Virus record (IMG/VR): IMGVR_UViG_3300035698_009362
Coordinates: 1 to 24,251 of that record
DNA from: a virus
Direction: 5' to 3' (one strand)
Length of the DNA: 24,251 bases
This document shows positions 23,098 through 24,251 of this stretch, piece by piece; the stretch's first letter is position 1; the number at the start of each line of letters is the position of its first letter. Made by a program: the position numbers and the translations under genes. The notes under the pieces are model-generated. The model was given only the letters and a program-made list of their open reading frames with translations. It searched no databases and had not been told where the DNA came from.

Positions 23098-23328
23098 TTA
23101 TCTTTTATATGTTTTCGGGTCAATCTCACCGCGCTTTACTTCGTATATGGCTTCGTCAAAACCAGCAGTGACACCACGTTCATATTCAGCGCTCATGGCG
23201 CGTTCGTGGGCGCTGACACTGATATAGGCCACAGCGTCAGGATCACACTCAGGGTAATCACTGACATAATCGTAGTAGCTGTCATTGTATAACCAGACAC
23301 GATCTTCGCCGATGTTTCCGAGTGACAT
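23098..23328 (-). CDS. Hypothetical acidic, Tyr-rich protein, 76 residues
   Basis: The N-terminal half is unusually rich in Tyr and Asp (YNDSYYDYVSDYPECDPDAV), followed by a helical, charged half (HERAMSAEYERGVTAGFDEA). AGAGGGACC upstream of the ATG is a strong ribosome binding site. The high negative charge and exposed aromatics recall DNA-mimic or host-inhibitor proteins, but that is speculation. No family is recognised. Confidence 0.68.
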   Translation of the reverse strand: MSLGNIGEDRVWLYNDSYYDYVSDYPECDPDAVAYISVSAHERAMSAEYERGVTAGFDEAIYEVKRGEIDPKTYKR

Positions 23329-23340
23329 GATATGGTCCCT

Positions 23341-23544
23341 CTATGTATTAAAATTGGGGTGAGTTTTTATGTGATCTAAAAGGTCTTGAGACGTACACGC
23401 CCAATTCAGTTCGATGAACTGCGATACTGACCTCAAGACCGCCCCCATCACAACAGGATCATCACACAGCGGTAAGTGCTGTGAAGCGGTCCCTGCGTTA
23501 TCCAGCATATCGCGAGCTGTGAAAGTGAAATTATCTTCCGGCAT
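23341..23544 (-). CDS. Small hypothetical protein, 67 residues
   Basis: This soluble protein has a helical pattern (TFTARDMLDNAGTASQHLPL, then VVMGAVLRSVSQFIELNW). It begins just after the 19-base sequence AAAGGACGCCTAGAAAATG, which also heads the zinc-ribbon gene at 22079. It ends 12 bases before the Tyr-rich gene. No motif is recognised. Confidence 0.66.
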   Translation of the reverse strand: MPEDNFTFTARDMLDNAGTASQHLPLCDDPVVMGAVLRSVSQFIELNWACTSQDLLDHIKTHPNFNT

Positions 23545-23560
23545 TTTCTAGGCGTCCTTT
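23542..23560 (-). repeat. Intercistronic ribosome-binding repeat, copy 2
   Basis: This is an exact second copy of AAAGGACGCCTAGAAAATG (reverse strand), heading the 67-residue gene. Just upstream, GAAGATTAAAGGAC (stop codon plus Shine-Dalgarno) is also shared with the junction at about 22969-22982, so the repeat extends into the end of the preceding gene there. Confidence 0.75.
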
Positions 23561-23675
23561 AATCTTCGGGTTTCTTGTGGGGTCTCCGGCCAATGATAAA
23601 GCCGAAAACCCAAGGCGCTAACCAGTTTGGAAATCTGATGTTATCGAACGCACACGCCGCCAATTTACGCATCAT
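23559..23675 (-). CDS. Small putative membrane protein, 38 residues
   Basis: I read this gene directly from the reverse strand: MMRKLAACAFDNIRFPNWLA followed by PWVFGFIIGRRPHKKPED. A short hydrophobic segment (about residues 17-29) is followed by a basic tail, so it may insert in or lie on the membrane. Its start overlaps the end of the upstream gene by 11 bases. Its stop supplies the ribosome binding site of the next gene. Function unknown. Confidence 0.55.
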   Translation of the reverse strand: MMRKLAACAFDNIRFPNWLAPWVFGFIIGRRPHKKPED

Positions 23676-24021
23676 CGGTCAGGTCAGACAGCAATTTGGT
23701 GCGCTCTGCAATCTCATCCTCAAGGGTCTTGATCAACGCGGCTTTCTTTTCCTGTTTCTCGCGCTCAAAACGCTCACCCTTCGCTTCTTCGGTTTCACTC
23801 GGAACCGCCGTAAAGAACCGCTGTCCCTTGCCTGATGCGGCCCGCACAGTCATGCTATCAAAGCCCATTTTAACCCCAAGCGCGGCCCAAGCGCGGTTGG
23901 CGTTATCTTGTGGGGATGATCCTGTGCTTCCGCCAATCATCATCACGGGCGTCGACTTGCCAGCATCAAGTAGGGCTTCCATGTCGGCTTCGGTCATTTC
24001 GTAATCGGCGCGTGGCATCAT
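23665..24021 (-). CDS. Conserved-looking phage protein with PVMMIGGSTGSSPQ motif, 118 residues
   Basis: The N-terminal part has EALLDAGKSTPVMMIGGSTG and then NANRAWAALGVKMGFDSMTV, a pattern I recall from hypothetical proteins of alphaproteobacterial phages. The C-terminus is a charged coiled coil (FEREKQEKKAALIKTLEDEI). I chose the ATG at 24021, with AGGA 8 bases upstream and the previous stop just before it, rather than the in-frame start at 24063, which would overlap the upstream gene. Met16 at 24018 is equally possible. Function unknown. Confidence 0.68.
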   Translation of the reverse strand: MMPRADYEMTEADMEALLDAGKSTPVMMIGGSTGSSPQDNANRAWAALGVKMGFDSMTVRAASGKGQRFFTAVPSETEEAKGERFEREKQEKKAALIKTLEDEIAERTKLLSDLTDDA

Positions 24022-24031
24022 CTCATTGGTC

Positions 24032-24235
24032 CTATTGTGTAAGCAGTTTCGGACGGCTTTCAATGTCGTCTAAACCCTGCAAGATTTCATAATCCGACAA
24101 GACACCCTCTGCCATGCCGATGGCGTAGTTTTCCTTGCCGCCGTCCATGTTCAGGTGGCTAACGTCAAAGTAAGGCACTTTGGACTTACCCCCGAAACCG
24201 CCAAGCATCCGAGTGCCGACGATCTGCTTGTACAT
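24032..24235 (-). CDS. Hypothetical protein, possibly the C-terminal part of a longer gene
   Basis: The 67 residues from the ATG at 24235 contain LGGFGGKSKVPYFDVSHLNM and EGVLSDYEILQGLDDIESRP, a soluble alpha/beta style. The frame stays open to the window edge, and no clear ribosome binding site precedes the ATG, so this could be an internal Met of a gene that begins outside the window. It is the first visible gene of the leftward operon; the promoter must lie further right. Confidence 0.6.
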   Translation of the reverse strand: MYKQIVGTRMLGGFGGKSKVPYFDVSHLNMDGGKENYAIGMAEGVLSDYEILQGLDDIESRPKLLTQ

Positions 24236-24251
24236 GAAATGCCGCTTTCGA

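Noticed and set aside
1-24251. tRNA genes, CRISPR arrays, insertion sequences and integrase
   Set aside because: No cloverleaf arms, regular repeat-spacer pattern, transposase or integrase motif was recognised on reading; the only mobile element supported is the intein with its nuclease.

Overview
The window is the late/structural arm of a tailed bacteriophage (or prophage) with a T7-like podovirus gene order. Protein style (alphaproteobacterial-looking endolysin, spanins, small hypothetical proteins) and moderately high G+C suggest a phage of an alphaproteobacterium, perhaps a marine Rhodobacterales. That host guess is inference; no host gene is present.

Region 1 (1-2130, + strand) is a tightly overlapping lysis cassette: holin-like membrane protein, a one-TM unknown protein, an M15-type endolysin with an N-terminal peptidoglycan-binding motif, a tiny membrane protein, and an i-spanin/o-spanin pair. 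It runs by an ATGA overlap into region 2 (2127-8853), which holds packaging and head genes: large terminase, portal, acidic scaffold and major capsid protein, closed by a terminator-like hairpin. Region 3 (8910-14676) holds connector/tail-tube proteins (T7 gp11- and gp12-like), a gp13-like GNAT-fold protein, and four probable internal virion proteins. Region 4 (14686-21507) is one 2273-codon giant polyvalent protein with a DdrB/ParB-like domain and an HEWGH zincin-like (LPD1-type) domain. It sits where T7 has gp16 and is probably injected with the DNA. Region 5 (24235-21516, - strand) is a convergent operon of about eleven very small, mostly unrecognised genes, three of them under 60 codons. 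Small terminase, polymerases and tail fibres were not found here.

The most striking feature is in the terminase. A 265-residue intein interrupts the conserved Q|TRWHEDD site. Its splicing blocks are in the terminase frame, but the homing endonuclease (an intact Endonuclease VII-type HNH protein, 152 aa) is encoded in the -1 frame, nested within the intein. Read in the terminase frame, that DNA gives only a stop-free, low-complexity Ser/Thr/Ala-rich linker. The same arrangement seems to recur in the giant gene: two linkers between domains each contain a small, basic +1-frame ORF with its own Shine-Dalgarno sequence and a markedly higher third-position G+C than the giant's own frame. The window may therefore show a general pattern of small genes lodged out of frame inside tolerant linkers of essential phage genes.
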